A DNA stretch of 64,000 nt. Source: Aromatoleum tolulyticum (lineage in GTDB: Bacteria > Pseudomonadota > Gammaproteobacteria > Burkholderiales > Rhodocyclaceae). Positions 10,786 to 20,105 of the stretch are shown here, piece by piece. A program made the translations under genes and the position numbers. The stretch is taken from positions 371,152 to 435,151 of the forward strand of contig NZ_FTMD01000002.1 of assembly GCF_900156155.1 (NCBI RefSeq), written 5' to 3'. The stretch's first letter is position 1. Each line of letters starts with the position of its first letter. The notes below the pieces were generated by a model that was given only the letters and a program-made list of their open reading frames with translations, was not told where the DNA came from and did no database searches.

Positions 10786-11722
10786 GGCGCGGCCTCCGGA
10801 GTTCCGAGTACATGAAGGGCACGATCACCGCGACCACGATCATCAGCATCATCATCGCGCTGGCGGCGCCGAGGCCGATCTGGTTGCGGGTGAAGGCGAA
10901 GGAGTACATGAAGGTCGCCGGCACGTCGGACGAGAAGCCCGGGCCGCCGTTCGTCAGCGCCATCACGAGGTCGAAGCTCTTCACCGCGATGTGCGTCAGG
11001 ATCATGAAGCTCGAGAAGAACACCGGCCGCAGGCTCGGGATGATGATGCGGCGGTAGATCGTCGGCATCGAGGCGCCATCGACCTGCGCCGCCTTGATGA
11101 TCGAGTCGTCGATGCCGCGCAGCCCCGCGAGGAAGAGCGCCATCACGAAGCCCGACGACTGCCACACCGCGGCGACGACGACGGTGTAGATCGCCATCTC
11201 GGGATCGATCAGCCAGTCGAATCGCGCATTCTCGAAACCCCCGTCGTGCAGCAGGCGCTCGATCCCCAACTCGGGGTTGAGGATCCATTTCCACGCGGTG
11301 CCGGTGACGATGAAGGACAGCGCCATCGGATACAGGTAGATCGAGCGGATGAGGCCTTCGCCGCGGATCTTCTGGTCGAGCAGGATCGCCAGCAGCAGCC
11401 CGACGGCGAGGCACACCAGCACGAAGGTGCCGCCGAACAGCGCCAGGTTCTTCAGCGCCAGCCACCAGCGTTCGTTCGCGAACAGCGCCTCGAATTGCGC
11501 GAGTCCCGCGAACTCGTATTTCGGCAGCATCCGCGACGGCGTCAGAGAGAGCACCGCCGTCCACAGGATGTAGCCGTAGATGAAGACCAGCGCGCAGACG
11601 AAAGTCGGCGCCAGCACGATTTTCGGCAGCCATGCGTCGATGCGGTCGCCGAGGCGCGGTTTCGCCTCCGTGCCCGCGCCGGACTCGGGCGCCGCAGTCA
11701 TTCTTTGAGCAGTCAGATCCAT
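10778..11722 (-). CDS. gtsB: sugar ABC transporter permease (MalF-like)
   Basis: Inner-membrane permease, 314 aa. A polar N-terminal tail of about 30 residues precedes the first helix (IVLAPTFVCALVFIYGYIL). The EAA motif reads IIKAAQVDGASMPTIYRRI, and a GGPG motif (TNGGPGFSS) sits in the conserved periplasmic loop of MalF/UgpA proteins. It pairs with gtsC as a heterodimeric channel. A 104-bp gap with a strong hairpin separates it from gtsA, while gtsC follows with an 8-bp overlap. Confidence 0.92.
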   Translation of the reverse strand: MDLTAQRMTAAPESGAGTEAKPRLGDRIDAWLPKIVLAPTFVCALVFIYGYILWTAVLSLTPSRMLPKYEFAGLAQFEALFANERWWLALKNLALFGGTFVLVCLAVGLLLAILLDQKIRGEGLIRSIYLYPMALSFIVTGTAWKWILNPELGIERLLHDGGFENARFDWLIDPEMAIYTVVVAAVWQSSGFVMALFLAGLRGIDDSIIKAAQVDGASMPTIYRRIIIPSLRPVFFSSFMILTHIAVKSFDLVMALTNGGPGFSSDVPATFMYSFAFTRNQIGLGAASAMMMLMIVVAVIVPFMYSELRRPRHG

Positions 11723-11773
11723 TCCCTTCTCCTCGGTCCCGCCGCCTCAGAGACTCCCTTTGGCGGCGAAGCC

Positions 11774-11801
11774 CCGGCGGCATCCTCGCGGGCGCCGCCG
11801 G
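11774..11801 (-). terminator. gtsA-gtsB intergenic hairpin
   Basis: A perfect 8-bp stem (CCGGCGGC / GCCGCCGG) with a 12-nt loop lies between the binding-protein gene and the permease genes. Hairpins at this place in sugar ABC operons commonly protect the binding-protein message and lower downstream expression. There is no T-run, so attenuation or mRNA stabilisation is more likely than full termination. Confidence 0.55.
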
Positions 11802-11826
11802 CAGTTTCAGTATCCGGTGAGGATGC

Positions 11827-13092
11827 TTACTTCGTCAGCGCCGCGCGGGCGAGCTTGTCGGCGGCTTCCTTCGGCTTCATCGCCGGGGTGTTGAAGAACT
11901 GCGTGACGACGTCCTGCATCGCGCCCGCCGTCGCGGCCGACACGGCCATCTGGTGGGCGATGCTCGGCACCAGCGAGCCACGCTTGGAGGCCGCCTCGAA
12001 GTCGCGCGCCGACAGCTTCGCGCAGTCGTCGAACTTGTCGAGGTTCATGTTCATGCGCGCCGGGATCGAGCCCTTGTTGAGGTTGAACACCTCCTGGAAG
12101 GCGGGGCTCATGACCGCATTGGCGAGGTCCTGCTGGCCCTTGCGCACGTCGCCCGAGGACTGCTCGAACATGACGAGGCTGTCGATGTTGAAGGTGAAGG
12201 CCTCGGCAGTACCCGGTGCGGCGACGCACACGTAGTCCTTGCCCGGCACCTTGCCGGCGCTGGTGAACTCGCCCTTCGCCCAGTCCCCCATGAACTGCAT
12301 CGCCGCCTTGCCGTTGATGATCATGCCGGTGGCCTGGTTCCAGACGCGGTTGGCCGAATCCTTGTCGACGTACTTGCGCACGGTCGCGAAGGTCGTGAAC
12401 ACCTTCTCCATCGTCGGGCCCTTCAACGTCGGCTGATCCAGCTCCACGAGCGCCTTGCGGTAGAAGTCGGCGCCGCCGACACCCAAGGCAATCGACTCGA
12501 ACACCGTGAAGTCCTGCCACGGCTGGCCGCCGTGCGCGACTGGCACGAAGCCCGCCTTCTGGATCTTCTCGGTCGCGGCGGGGAATTCGTCCCAGGTCCT
12601 GGGGATCTCGACGCCCGCTTTCTTGAAGACTTCCGGATTCGCCCACATCCAGTTCACGCGATGCACGTTCACCGGCACCGCGACGTAGTGCCCGCCGTGC
12701 TTCATCACCTTGGAGACGACCGGCGGGAGCAATCCGTCCCAGCCGCCTGCCTTCGCGACCTCGTCGAGATTGCTCAGCACCCCCTCCGCGCCCCACTCCC
12801 CGATGCTTGGTCCCTTGATCTGGGCGGCCGCCGGCGGGTTGCCCGACACGACACGCGACTTCAACACCGTCATCGCGTTTTCGCCGCCGCCGCCGGCGAC
12901 CGCGAAGTCCTTCCACTTGTGGCCTTTCGATTCGAGCATCTTCTTCAGCTCGGCCGCCGACTTGGCCTCGCCTCCCGCCGTCCACCAGTGCAGCACTTCG
13001 AGTTCGGCGGCCTGGGCGCCCGTCGCGGCGGTCATGCCCACCCCGAAGGCAACGATCAGGCAGCTGTGGACGATCCTGGTACGAATCTTCAT
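11827..13092 (-). CDS. gtsA: sugar ABC transporter substrate-binding protein
   Basis: Periplasmic binding protein of the MalE/UgpB-type family (421 aa). The signal peptide spans about 1-27 and ends GAQAAE. The mature N-terminus ELEVLHWWTAGGEAKS matches glucose/mannose-binding proteins of GtsA type. The start at 13092 has AGGAAGGAGAC upstream; the longer frame to 13167 lacks a site. First gene of gtsABCD and divergent from zwf, with HexR-like operators in the 383-bp shared control region. Likely ligand glucose (possibly also mannose), inferred from gene context. Confidence 0.93.
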   Translation of the reverse strand: MKIRTRIVHSCLIVAFGVGMTAATGAQAAELEVLHWWTAGGEAKSAAELKKMLESKGHKWKDFAVAGGGGENAMTVLKSRVVSGNPPAAAQIKGPSIGEWGAEGVLSNLDEVAKAGGWDGLLPPVVSKVMKHGGHYVAVPVNVHRVNWMWANPEVFKKAGVEIPRTWDEFPAATEKIQKAGFVPVAHGGQPWQDFTVFESIALGVGGADFYRKALVELDQPTLKGPTMEKVFTTFATVRKYVDKDSANRVWNQATGMIINGKAAMQFMGDWAKGEFTSAGKVPGKDYVCVAAPGTAEAFTFNIDSLVMFEQSSGDVRKGQQDLANAVMSPAFQEVFNLNKGSIPARMNMNLDKFDDCAKLSARDFEAASKRGSLVPSIAHQMAVSAATAGAMQDVVTQFFNTPAMKPKEAADKLARAALTK

Positions 13093-13198
13093 GTGTTGTC
13101 TCCTTCCTATTCCCGCCTTCCAGAGGCGCGATTTATTTGATCCGCCCGCCGCAAGTGCGCTCGGCACCGGCAGCGGATGTCGGCTGAAGCTGAATCGA

Positions 13199-13228
13199 AG
13201 TGTAGTTGCACTACTTCATGGAACGCAA
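13199..13228 (-). promoter_or_regulatory. gtsA promoter with HexR-like operators
   Basis: On the minus strand, TTGCGT (13223-13228) and TACACT (13199-13204) are separated by 18 bp. The operator TGTAGTTGCACTACT (13201-13215) matches the palindrome TGTAGT-N3-ACTACA at 14 of 15 positions and covers the -10. A weaker site, TGTAGCTGGATAACA (13236-13250), sits just upstream of the -35. About 40 bp of this promoter are near-identical to the porin promoter at 1795-1823. Confidence 0.72.
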
Positions 13229-13402
13229 ACATTTTTGTAGCTGGATAACAGTTACATTTTCAAAACCCGCTCGGATGCGGCAGTGCAGCATCAATTAAAT
13301 CCCAATTAAATTATCTATCTGCGCTCATTACAAACCAGTCGCGGCGCATTCGCAACATTTCGCACACGGGCAAAAAACCCGTTACATGGACCTAACTCGT
13401 AC

Positions 13403-13429
13403 TTGCGTTTTTTGTAGTTTGACTACAAT
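13403..13429 (+). promoter_or_regulatory. zwf promoter with perfect HexR-like operator
   Basis: TTGCGT (13403-13408) and TACAAT (13424-13429) form a promoter with a short 15-bp spacer. TGTAGTTTGACTACA (13413-13427) is a perfect palindrome around a 3-bp centre and overlaps spacer and -10, so a bound regulator should block RNA polymerase. zwf starts 46 bp downstream of the -10. zwf is a classical HexR target in Pseudomonas and others. Between this site and the gtsA promoter (13251-13402) lies AT-rich sequence with no further feature. Confidence 0.75.
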
Positions 13430-13475
13430 ATGAACCATCAAGCGCCTTTCCAGCGCACATTGCGAAGAGGTCTTC

Positions 13476-14936
13476 ATGGCTACACCCCGCCCCCTCGATC
13501 TGGTCATCTTCGGCGGCACCGGCGACCTGGCGATGCGCAAGCTGTTGCCGGCGCTGTACCACCTGCACTGCGACGCCCTGCTCACGCCCGAGGCCCGCAT
13601 CATCGGTGTCGCGCGCGACAGCCTCGACGACGACGGCTATCGCGCGTTCTCGCGCGAACAGGCGCAGCGCTTCCTCGGCCGCGACTTCCGCGCCGACGAC
13701 TGGCAGACCTTCGCCGACCGCCTTGCCTATGCACAGGTCGATGCGCTGCAGGCCGACAGCTTCGGGACGCTCGCCGAGCGCCTCGGCCAGCGTCCCGAAG
13801 GACAACGCGTCTTCTACCTGTCGACCGCGCCGAGCCTGTTCTCGGCGATCTGCCGCCACCTCGAAACCGCCAGGCTCGTCGCACCCGACAGCCGCGTCGT
13901 GCTGGAAAAGCCGCTCGGACACGATCTCGCCTCGTCGCGCCAGATCAACGACGAAGTCGGCCGACATTTCGGCGAGGAGCAGATCTACCGCATCGACCAC
14001 TACCTCGGTAAGGAGCCGGTGCAGAACCTGCTGGCGCTGCGCTTCGGCAACGCGCTGTTCGAACCGCTGTGGCGGCGTGAATGGGTGCGCGACGTTCAGA
14101 TCACCGTCGCCGAGCAGGTCGGGGTCGAGTCGCGTGGCGACTTCTACGACCGTGTCGGCGCGATGCGCGACATGGTGCAGAACCACCTGCTGCAGTTGCT
14201 GTGCATCGTCGCGATGGAACCGCCCGCCTCGATCAACCCCGACGCCGTGCGCGACGAGAAGCTCAAGATCCTGCGCGCGCTGCGCCCTTTCACCACCGCC
14301 GACGTCGCGACCCGCAGCGTGCGCGGCCAGTACCGCGCCGGAGCGAGCAGCGGACAGCCGGTGCCCGGCTATCTCGAAGAGCCCGGGATCGCGCGCGACA
14401 GCCACACCGAAACCTTCGTCGCGCTGAAAGCCAAGATCAACACCTGGCGCTGGGCCGGCGTGCCCTTCTTCCTGCGCACCGGCAAGCGCATGCAGGAGAA
14501 GGTCGCCGAGATCGTCATCAACTTCCGCTCGGTGCCGCACTCGATCTTCGGCGTGCCGTCCTCGCCGATCCACGCCAACCGCATGGTGATCCGCATGCAG
14601 CCGGAGGAAACCGTGGATCTGCACCTGCTCGCCAAGCAGCCCGGCGACGTCATGCAGCTGCACCCCGTGCGCCTGAACCTCGACTTCGCCGAAGCCTTCC
14701 GCAGCCGCCGCCTCGAAGCGTACGAACGCCTGCTCATGGACGTGATGCGCGGCAACCTGACGCTCTTCGTGCGCCGCGACGAACAGGAAGCCGCCTGGCG
14801 CTGGGTCGAGCCGATTATTGAAGGCTGGGAGCAGTCCGGCGAGCGGCCCAAGCCTTACACCGCCGGCACCTGGGGGCCGTCCGCGTCGAGCGCGCTGCCG
14901 TCGCGCGACGGCCTGTGCTGGCACGAGGAGATCTGA
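13476..14936 (+). CDS. zwf: glucose-6-phosphate 1-dehydrogenase
   Basis: Cytoplasmic enzyme (486 aa) oxidising glucose-6-phosphate to 6-phosphogluconolactone with NADP, the entry to Entner-Doudoroff and pentose phosphate routes. The N-terminal dinucleotide motif is [12 protein letters not shown] (about 12-23). The active-site signature [13 protein letters not shown] carries the substrate-binding His and Lys. Length matches the family (480-500 aa). An AAGAGG site precedes the ATG. It is followed after 53 bp by glk, giving a zwf-glk unit without a pgl or edd gene in the window. Confidence 0.96.
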   Translation: MATPRPLDLVIFGGTGDLAMRKLLPALYHLHCDALLTPEARIIGVARDSLDDDGYRAFSREQAQRFLGRDFRADDWQTFADRLAYAQVDALQADSFGTLAERLGQRPEGQRVFYLSTAPSLFSAICRHLETARLVAPDSRVVLEKPLGHDLASSRQINDEVGRHFGEEQIYRIDHYLGKEPVQNLLALRFGNALFEPLWRREWVRDVQITVAEQVGVESRGDFYDRVGAMRDMVQNHLLQLLCIVAMEPPASINPDAVRDEKLKILRALRPFTTADVATRSVRGQYRAGASSGQPVPGYLEEPGIARDSHTETFVALKAKINTWRWAGVPFFLRTGKRMQEKVAEIVINFRSVPHSIFGVPSSPIHANRMVIRMQPEETVDLHLLAKQPGDVMQLHPVRLNLDFAEAFRSRRLEAYERLLMDVMRGNLTLFVRRDEQEAAWRWVEPIIEGWEQSGERPKPYTAGTWGPSASSALPSRDGLCWHEEI

Positions 14937-14989
14937 GCCACGGGCTCACGCCTGCCATACCTGCAACGAATCGAATCAAGGAACACCCG

Positions 14990-15991
14990 ATGCTTTCCGC
15001 CCCCCACGACACTTATCCCCGCCTGGTCGGCGACATTGGCGGCACCAACGCGCGTTTCGCGCTGATCCGCGCGCCGGGACTGGAGATCGAGGCGATGCGC
15101 ACGCTGCCGTGCGCGGATTTCCCCGGCCCGGCCGAGGCGATCGAACACTACCTCGCGAGCACCGGACTGCCGCGCCCGCGCTGGTGCGCCTTCGGCATCG
15201 CGAACCCGATCGACGGCGATTTCGTGAAGATGACGAACCACCACTGGGCGTTCTCGATCCGCGAGCTGCAGGCCCGGCTCGATCTTGCCCACCTGCAGGT
15301 CATCAACGACTTCACGGCGCTGGCGCTCTCGCTGCCGGCGCTGCCCGCGGGCGAACTCGAACAGATCGGCGATGGCGCGCCGCTCGCCGGACGCGCCATC
15401 GGGCTGCTCGGCGCCGGCACGGGACTCGGCGTGTCGGGGCTCGTGCCCTGCGGCCGGGATTACGTGCCGCTCGAAGGCGAAGGCGGCCACGTGACGCTCG
15501 CGGCTTCCGACGCGCACGAGGCCGCGATCATTGCCTGGCTCGCAGAGCGGCATCCGCACGTTTCCGCCGAACGCGTGCTCTCCGGACCGGGCCTCGTCGC
15601 GCTGTACGAAGCCGAGGCCGCCGTCGCAGGACAGGCCGTGCCAACGCTCGGCGCAGCCGAGATCAGCCAGCGTGCGCTCGACGGCGGCTCACCGCTGTGT
15701 GCGAGCACGGTCGACACGTTCTGCGCGCTGCTCGGCACCGTCGCCGCGGACCTCGCGCTGACGCTCGGCGCACGCGGCGGAATCTACATCGGCGGCGGCA
15801 TCGTGCCGAAGCTCGGGGCTTACTTCGCGCGCTCGCGCTTCCGCCAGCGCTTCGAACAGAAGGGGCGCTTCAGCGACTATCTCGCGCAGATCCCGACCTA
15901 CGTGATCCATTCGCCCTACCCGGGGCTGCTCGGTGCGGCACGTGCGCTCGAACGCGCGGCCGTTGCGGACGCCCTTCGCCACGGCAGCTAG
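14990..15991 (+). CDS. glk: glucokinase
   Basis: Stand-alone glucokinase of 333 aa (bacterial Glk family). The phosphate motif VGDIGGTNARFAL is near residue 12, the glucose-binding VINDFTALALS near 103, and [11 protein letters not shown] and EGGH follow. An AAGGA site supports the ATG at 14990; an earlier in-frame ATG at 14915 falls inside zwf. It is a paralogue of the kinase half of the Glk-HexR fusion, so the genome has two glucokinases, one of them under direct zwf control. Confidence 0.94.
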   Translation: MLSAPHDTYPRLVGDIGGTNARFALIRAPGLEIEAMRTLPCADFPGPAEAIEHYLASTGLPRPRWCAFGIANPIDGDFVKMTNHHWAFSIRELQARLDLAHLQVINDFTALALSLPALPAGELEQIGDGAPLAGRAIGLLGAGTGLGVSGLVPCGRDYVPLEGEGGHVTLAASDAHEAAIIAWLAERHPHVSAERVLSGPGLVALYEAEAAVAGQAVPTLGAAEISQRALDGGSPLCASTVDTFCALLGTVAADLALTLGARGGIYIGGGIVPKLGAYFARSRFRQRFEQKGRFSDYLAQIPTYVIHSPYPGLLGAARALERAAVADALRHGS

Positions 15992-16004
15992 ACGAGACCG
16001 CATG

Positions 16005-16023
16005 GGCGGGATGAAATCCCGCC
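16005..16023. terminator. hairpin between convergent glk and acetoacetate-CoA ligase genes
   Basis: GGCGGGAT, a 3-nt GAA loop and ATCCCGCC form a perfect 8-bp stem in the 41-bp gap between two convergent stop codons, where a two-way terminator is expected. No T-run is present on either side. The stem is also the core of the dispersed repeat at 8644 and 50116. Confidence 0.5.
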
Positions 16024-16032
16024 ACCAACCGC

Positions 16033-18021
16033 CTACTCTGCCAACTCGCTCCGGTCGCGGAAGAAGGCCAGCGCCTCCGGATTCGCCAGCGCCTCCAGGT
16101 TCTTCACCGGCCGGCCATGCACGACGTTGCGCACTGCGAGTTCGACGATCTTGCCGCTCTTGGTGCGCGGAATGTCCGCAACCTGCAGCACCTTTGCCGG
16201 CACGTGGCGCGGCGTGGTGTTGTCGCGGATCGTCTGTTTGATGCGCGCGACGAGCGTGTCGTCGAGGGTCAAACCCTCGCGCAGCTTCACGAACAGCACC
16301 ACGCGCACGTCGTTCGGGTTCTGCGGCGGCCAGTCCTGGCCGATCACGAGCGACTCGACGACCTCTTCAAGGCGCTCGACCTGACGGTAGATCTCGGCGG
16401 TGCCGATGCGCACCCCGCCGGGGTTCAGCGTCGCGTCCGAACGGCCGTGAATGACCAGCCCGCCGTGTTCGGTGATCTCGCAGAAGTCGCCGTGACACCA
16501 GACGTTCGGAAAACGGTCGAAGTAGGCGGCGTGGTACTTGGCCCCGTCCGCGTCGCCCCAGAAGCCGATCGGCATCACCGGAAAAGGCTTCGTGCACACG
16601 AGTTCCCCTTTCTCCCCGCGCAATGGCCGCCCCGCGTCGTCCCACACGTCCACCGCCATGCCAAGCCCGCGGCACTGGATCTCGCCGCGCCACACCGGCA
16701 GCACCGGCGAGCCGAGCACGAAGCACGAGATGATGTCGGTGCCACCCGAGATCGACGACAGCTGCAGGTCGGCCTTGATGTCGCGATAGACGTAGTCGAA
16801 GCCTTCGGGCACCAACGGACTGCCGGTGCTCATCATCGCGCGCACCGTCGCGAGGCTGTGCGTCTCGCGCGGTTTCAGGCCGAACTTCGCGGCAGCGTCG
16901 ATGAACTTCGCCGAGGTGCCGAAATGCGTCATGTGCTCGGCGTCGGCGTAGTCGAAGAGGATCTGGTTGTCGGACGCGAACGGCGAGCCGTCATAAAGCA
17001 GCAGCGTCGCGCCCGCGGCCAGACCCGACACGAGCCAGTTCCACATCATCCAGCCGCATGTGGTGAAGTAGAACAGGCGGTCGCCCGGCTTCACGTCGGC
17101 GTGCAGGCGATGCTCCTTCAGGTGCTGCAGCAGTGTCCCGCCCGCGCAATGCACGATGCACTTCGGCACGCCCGTCGTGCCCGACGAGTACATGATGTAA
17201 AGCGGATGATCGAAGGGAAGCTGCTCGAAGGCGATGTCGTCGACAAAATGGAACGGCGCGATGAACTCCGCCCACATGTGCGCGTGCGGAATATCCTTCA
17301 GATCGTGCTCGGCGTGGACATAGGGCACGACGACCACATGCTTCACCGATGGCAACTGGCGCACGATGTCGCCCAGCTTGCCGAGCACGTCGATGGTCTT
17401 GCCGCCGTAGAAATAGCCGTCGCAGGCAACCAGCACCTTGGGCGCCGTCTGGCCGAAGCGGTCGACCACGCCCTGCACGCCGAAGTCCGGCGACGCGGAC
17501 GTGAACACCGCGCCGATGCTCGCCGCGGCGAGCATCGCGATCACCGTCTCGGGCATGTTCGGCATGTAGGCCGCAACGCGGTCGCCCTTCTGCACGCCCA
17601 TCTCGCGCAGCGCGGCGACGAAGTGCGCGACGGCGCGATACAGCTCGCCGTGGGTCATGCGGTTCTGCACGCGGTCCTCGCCCCAGAAGACGAGCGCATC
17701 CTTCGCATCGCGCGAGCGGAGCAGGTTCTGTGCGAAATTGAGGCGCGCGTCGGGGAACCACTTCGCGCCGGGCATGCGCTCGCCGTCGACCAGTACGCGC
17801 TCGCCGCGCTGACCGATCACGCCTCCACCGGTTTCGCCGCCCTCCCAGACGCTGACCCAGAACTGTTCGGGCGCGGCGATCGACCAGTCGTAGAGGGCAT
17901 CGTAATCGGGCAACGACACGCCCCAGCGCCTCTCGGCCGCGAGGCGGAAGGCCGTGACGTTCGCGGCGGCGATGCGATCGGCGGAGGGCGTCCAGAGCGA
18001 AACAGGGATGTTGTCGGTCAT
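16033..18021 (-). CDS. aacS: acetoacetate-CoA ligase
   Basis: ANL-superfamily acyl-CoA synthetase of 662 aa, the usual size of acetoacetyl-CoA synthetase. It activates acetoacetate with ATP and CoA. The AMP-binding P-loop reads [15 protein letters not shown], followed by [11 protein letters not shown], which is typical of this subfamily rather than acetyl-CoA synthetase. The C-terminal catalytic lysine lies in [14 protein letters not shown] at 18021 has GGAG six bases upstream. Placed downstream of a fumarylacetoacetate-hydrolase-family gene, it would capture the acetoacetate released by aromatic ring breakdown, or mobilise acetoacetate from PHB. Confidence 0.9.
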   Translation of the reverse strand: MTDNIPVSLWTPSADRIAAANVTAFRLAAERRWGVSLPDYDALYDWSIAAPEQFWVSVWEGGETGGGVIGQRGERVLVDGERMPGAKWFPDARLNFAQNLLRSRDAKDALVFWGEDRVQNRMTHGELYRAVAHFVAALREMGVQKGDRVAAYMPNMPETVIAMLAAASIGAVFTSASPDFGVQGVVDRFGQTAPKVLVACDGYFYGGKTIDVLGKLGDIVRQLPSVKHVVVVPYVHAEHDLKDIPHAHMWAEFIAPFHFVDDIAFEQLPFDHPLYIMYSSGTTGVPKCIVHCAGGTLLQHLKEHRLHADVKPGDRLFYFTTCGWMMWNWLVSGLAAGATLLLYDGSPFASDNQILFDYADAEHMTHFGTSAKFIDAAAKFGLKPRETHSLATVRAMMSTGSPLVPEGFDYVYRDIKADLQLSSISGGTDIISCFVLGSPVLPVWRGEIQCRGLGMAVDVWDDAGRPLRGEKGELVCTKPFPVMPIGFWGDADGAKYHAAYFDRFPNVWCHGDFCEITEHGGLVIHGRSDATLNPGGVRIGTAEIYRQVERLEEVVESLVIGQDWPPQNPNDVRVVLFVKLREGLTLDDTLVARIKQTIRDNTTPRHVPAKVLQVADIPRTKSGKIVELAVRNVVHGRPVKNLEALANPEALAFFRDRSELAE

Positions 18022-18211
18022 AGGGAACTCCATGTCGTCTCGGCCGGGGCCCCGGGCGGAGGGATTGGCCCGGCCCTGTTCAGGTTGTCCCATTCTATCC
18101 CTTGGGCATCACGCGTAGCGCGGCGAGCAGCGGTCGTCGCACGACCTACCGGGGGGTGTATATGTGGGCGCGGCTTGAGCCGCTCCCGCGAGCATGTTGC
18201 CCCTGCGCCGT

Positions 18212-19222
18212 TCAGCCGGCGAGCGCCGCGACGGTATTCTCGATGCGGCCGAAGATGCTGCGGCCATCGGCGTCGAACATCTCGATGCGCACGGTGTCGC
18301 CGTCGCGCATGAAGGGCGTTGCGGGCTTGCCCTGCTCGATGGTCTCCCAGGTACGCACCTCGGCGAGGCAGCAGTAGCCGACGCCGCCGTGCTCGATCGA
18401 CGAGCCCCACAGGTCGCCGGCCTTGTTCGACACCGTGCCGGAACCGATGATCGACCCCGCTTCGAGCTCGCGCGTCTTCGCGACGTGCGCGACGAGCTGG
18501 CCGAAGTTGAAAGTCGCGTCGACGCCCGCGTTCGGCTTGCCGAAGAGCCGGTCGTTGAGGTGCACGACGAGCGGCAGGTGCACCTTGGCGTCGCGCCACG
18601 CGTCGCCCAACTCGTCGGGCGTCACGGCGACCGGCGAGAACGCCGACGCGGGCTTGGACTGGAAGAAGCCGAAGCCCTTCGCCAGTTCGTTCGGGATCAG
18701 GCCGCGCAGGCTGACGTCGTTCACCAGCATCACGAGGCGGATCGCCTTCGCGGCCTGTTCGGGCGTCGCCCCCATCGGCACGTCGCCGGTCACGACGGTG
18801 ACCTCGGCCTCGAAGTCGATGCCCCAGCTCTCGTCGGCGACGACCTTGTCGCGCGGGCCGATGAAGCTGTCCGACCCGCCCTGGTACATCAGCGGGTCGG
18901 TGTAGAAGCTCTCGGGCACTTCGGAATTGCGCGCCTTGCGCACGAGCTCGACGTGATTGAGGTAGGCCGAACCGTCCGCCCACTGGTAGGCGCGCGGCAG
19001 CGGCGAGTGGCAGGCGGATTCATCAAAGGGCTGCGAATCGACGGCGCCGCTGTTGAGCGCCTCGTACACCTGGTGCAGCTGCGTCTCGCAGTCGGACCAG
19101 TTGTCGAGCGCGGCCTGCAGCGTGCGGGCGATCGCCGGCACGGCGCGGCAGCGGGTCAGGTCGCGGCTGACGACGACGAGCGTGCCGTCGCGGCCGCCTT
19201 GCTTGAGGGTCGCGAGTTTCAC
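18212..19222 (-). CDS. fumarylacetoacetate hydrolase family protein
   Basis: A 336-aa FAH-fold hydrolase. The metal site is recognisable in DFEAEVTVVTGD (acidic ligands) and the catalytic region in LVNDVSLRGL and GFGFFQSKP. The C-terminal part GSGTVSNKAGD is conserved among fumarylacetoacetases of bacterial type. The start is the GTG at 19222, overlapping the stop of the VOC gene in a GTGA arrangement, so the two are translationally coupled. It likely cleaves a fumaryl- or acyl-pyruvate/acetoacetate product of ring cleavage. The true substrate cannot be read from sequence; fumarylacetoacetate is attractive given the adjacent acetoacetate-CoA ligase. Confidence 0.87.
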   Translation of the reverse strand: MKLATLKQGGRDGTLVVVSRDLTRCRAVPAIARTLQAALDNWSDCETQLHQVYEALNSGAVDSQPFDESACHSPLPRAYQWADGSAYLNHVELVRKARNSEVPESFYTDPLMYQGGSDSFIGPRDKVVADESWGIDFEAEVTVVTGDVPMGATPEQAAKAIRLVMLVNDVSLRGLIPNELAKGFGFFQSKPASAFSPVAVTPDELGDAWRDAKVHLPLVVHLNDRLFGKPNAGVDATFNFGQLVAHVAKTRELEAGSIIGSGTVSNKAGDLWGSSIEHGGVGYCCLAEVRTWETIEQGKPATPFMRDGDTVRIEMFDADGRSIFGRIENTVAALAG

Positions 19223-19764
19223 TTGAACATCTCCTTGTAGCTGCCGTCGTGCATCCATGCCGCGTGCTTCGGCGCCTTCTTGGTCTGCGCCCACTCTTCG
19301 AGCATCACCCACTTTACGTCATCGAGCGCCTCGAGCATCTTCGGCGACGCGGTGTTGGCGGCGAGCTCCAGGCGATGGCCGTTCGGATCGAAGAAGTAGA
19401 TCGACTGGAACAGCGCGTGGTCGGTCGGCCCGATCACGTCGATACCCTCGGATTCGAGGCGCGCCTTGGCCGCCATCAGCACGTCAACAGACTCGACCTG
19501 CAGCGCGAGGTGCTGCGTCCACACCGGGGTGTTTTCATCGCGGCCCATCTTCGGGCGGGTCGGCAGCTCGAAGAAGGCGAGCACGTTGCCCATGCCCGCG
19601 TCGAGGAAGATGTGCATGTAGGGGTCGGCTTCGCCGGTGGAGGGCACGGCGTCCTCGGCGATCGACAGGATCAGCTTCATGCCGAGGTGCTTCTCGTACC
19701 AGCGCGCGGTTTCGAGTGCGTCGTGGCAGCGGTAGGCTACGTGGTGGATTTTCTGGATCAGCAT
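19219..19764 (-). CDS. VOC-family protein (glyoxalase / extradiol dioxygenase fold)
   Basis: A 181-aa single-subunit VOC protein. Possible metal ligands are His in KIHHVAYRC (residue 7 or 8), His in TQHLALQVE and Glu in HRLELA, the usual two-histidine/one-acid set. GAGG lies upstream of the ATG at 19764. Coupled to the FAH-family gene by a 4-bp overlap. In this context it may be a ring-cleaving dioxygenase or an isomerase of the ring-cleavage product; sequence alone does not decide. The 72-bp repeat sits directly upstream of its ribosome site. Confidence 0.82.
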   Translation of the reverse strand: MLIQKIHHVAYRCHDALETARWYEKHLGMKLILSIAEDAVPSTGEADPYMHIFLDAGMGNVLAFFELPTRPKMGRDENTPVWTQHLALQVESVDVLMAAKARLESEGIDVIGPTDHALFQSIYFFDPNGHRLELAANTASPKMLEALDDVKWVMLEEWAQTKKAPKHAAWMHDGSYKEMFK

Positions 19765-19776
19765 GTCAGGCCTCCT

Positions 19777-19848
19777 GCCGGGCCGCCCCAAGGGAGGCCT
19801 GCGCCCCCTCGGGGGGCAGCGAATGAAGTGAGCGTGGGGGTTGTTTCA
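19777..19848 (-). repeat. 72-bp intergenic repeat, copy 1
   Basis: This 72-bp segment matches 63502-63573 at 67 of 72 positions without gaps. Its second half includes GAATGAAGTGAGCGTGGGGG, and a C-run/G-run inverted repeat lies in the middle. Both copies are in the same orientation, in gaps of minus-strand gene clusters, close upstream of a start codon (VOC gene here, pgi there). Confidence 0.85.
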
Positions 19849-19869
19849 CTTTTGTCTCCGTATTCGTTA

Positions 19870-20094
19870 TCAGGCGCCTTCGCGCGCGATCTGCATCGCT
19901 TCGCGCAGCACCGAGATGTCGCCGATGTGGTTCGCGAGCAGCAGGATCAGGCGGGCATTGACCATCGCGCTCTGCTCGTCCGTCAGCTCGCGGTGCGTCT
20001 CGATCAGCGCTTCGTAGAAGTCGTCGCCGGGCGAAAACGCGCGGAAGTGGCGCTTGCCGGGTTCGTGCAGGTTCGGTTGCGTGTTGAGGGCCAT
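19870..20094 (-). CDS. DUF2783 small protein
   Basis: A 74-aa cytoplasmic protein with no signal or membrane segment. The body FYEALIETHRELTDEQSA followed by NARLILLLANHIGD is the conserved core of the DUF2783 family, which is regularly found beside FAD monooxygenases of aromatic clusters. GGAG precedes the ATG at 20094; an ATG at 20106 overlapping the upstream stop is a less likely start. Eleven bp separate it from the monooxygenase gene. It may be an accessory subunit; its function is not known. Confidence 0.78.
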   Translation of the reverse strand: MALNTQPNLHEPGKRHFRAFSPGDDFYEALIETHRELTDEQSAMVNARLILLLANHIGDISVLREAMQIAREGA

Positions 20095-20105
20095 GGCGGT
20101 CTCCA

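Noticed and set aside
13392-14924. Minus-strand open frame of 510 codons opposite zwf
   Set aside because: No recognisable domain and no ribosome site, while zwf on the other strand is certain.
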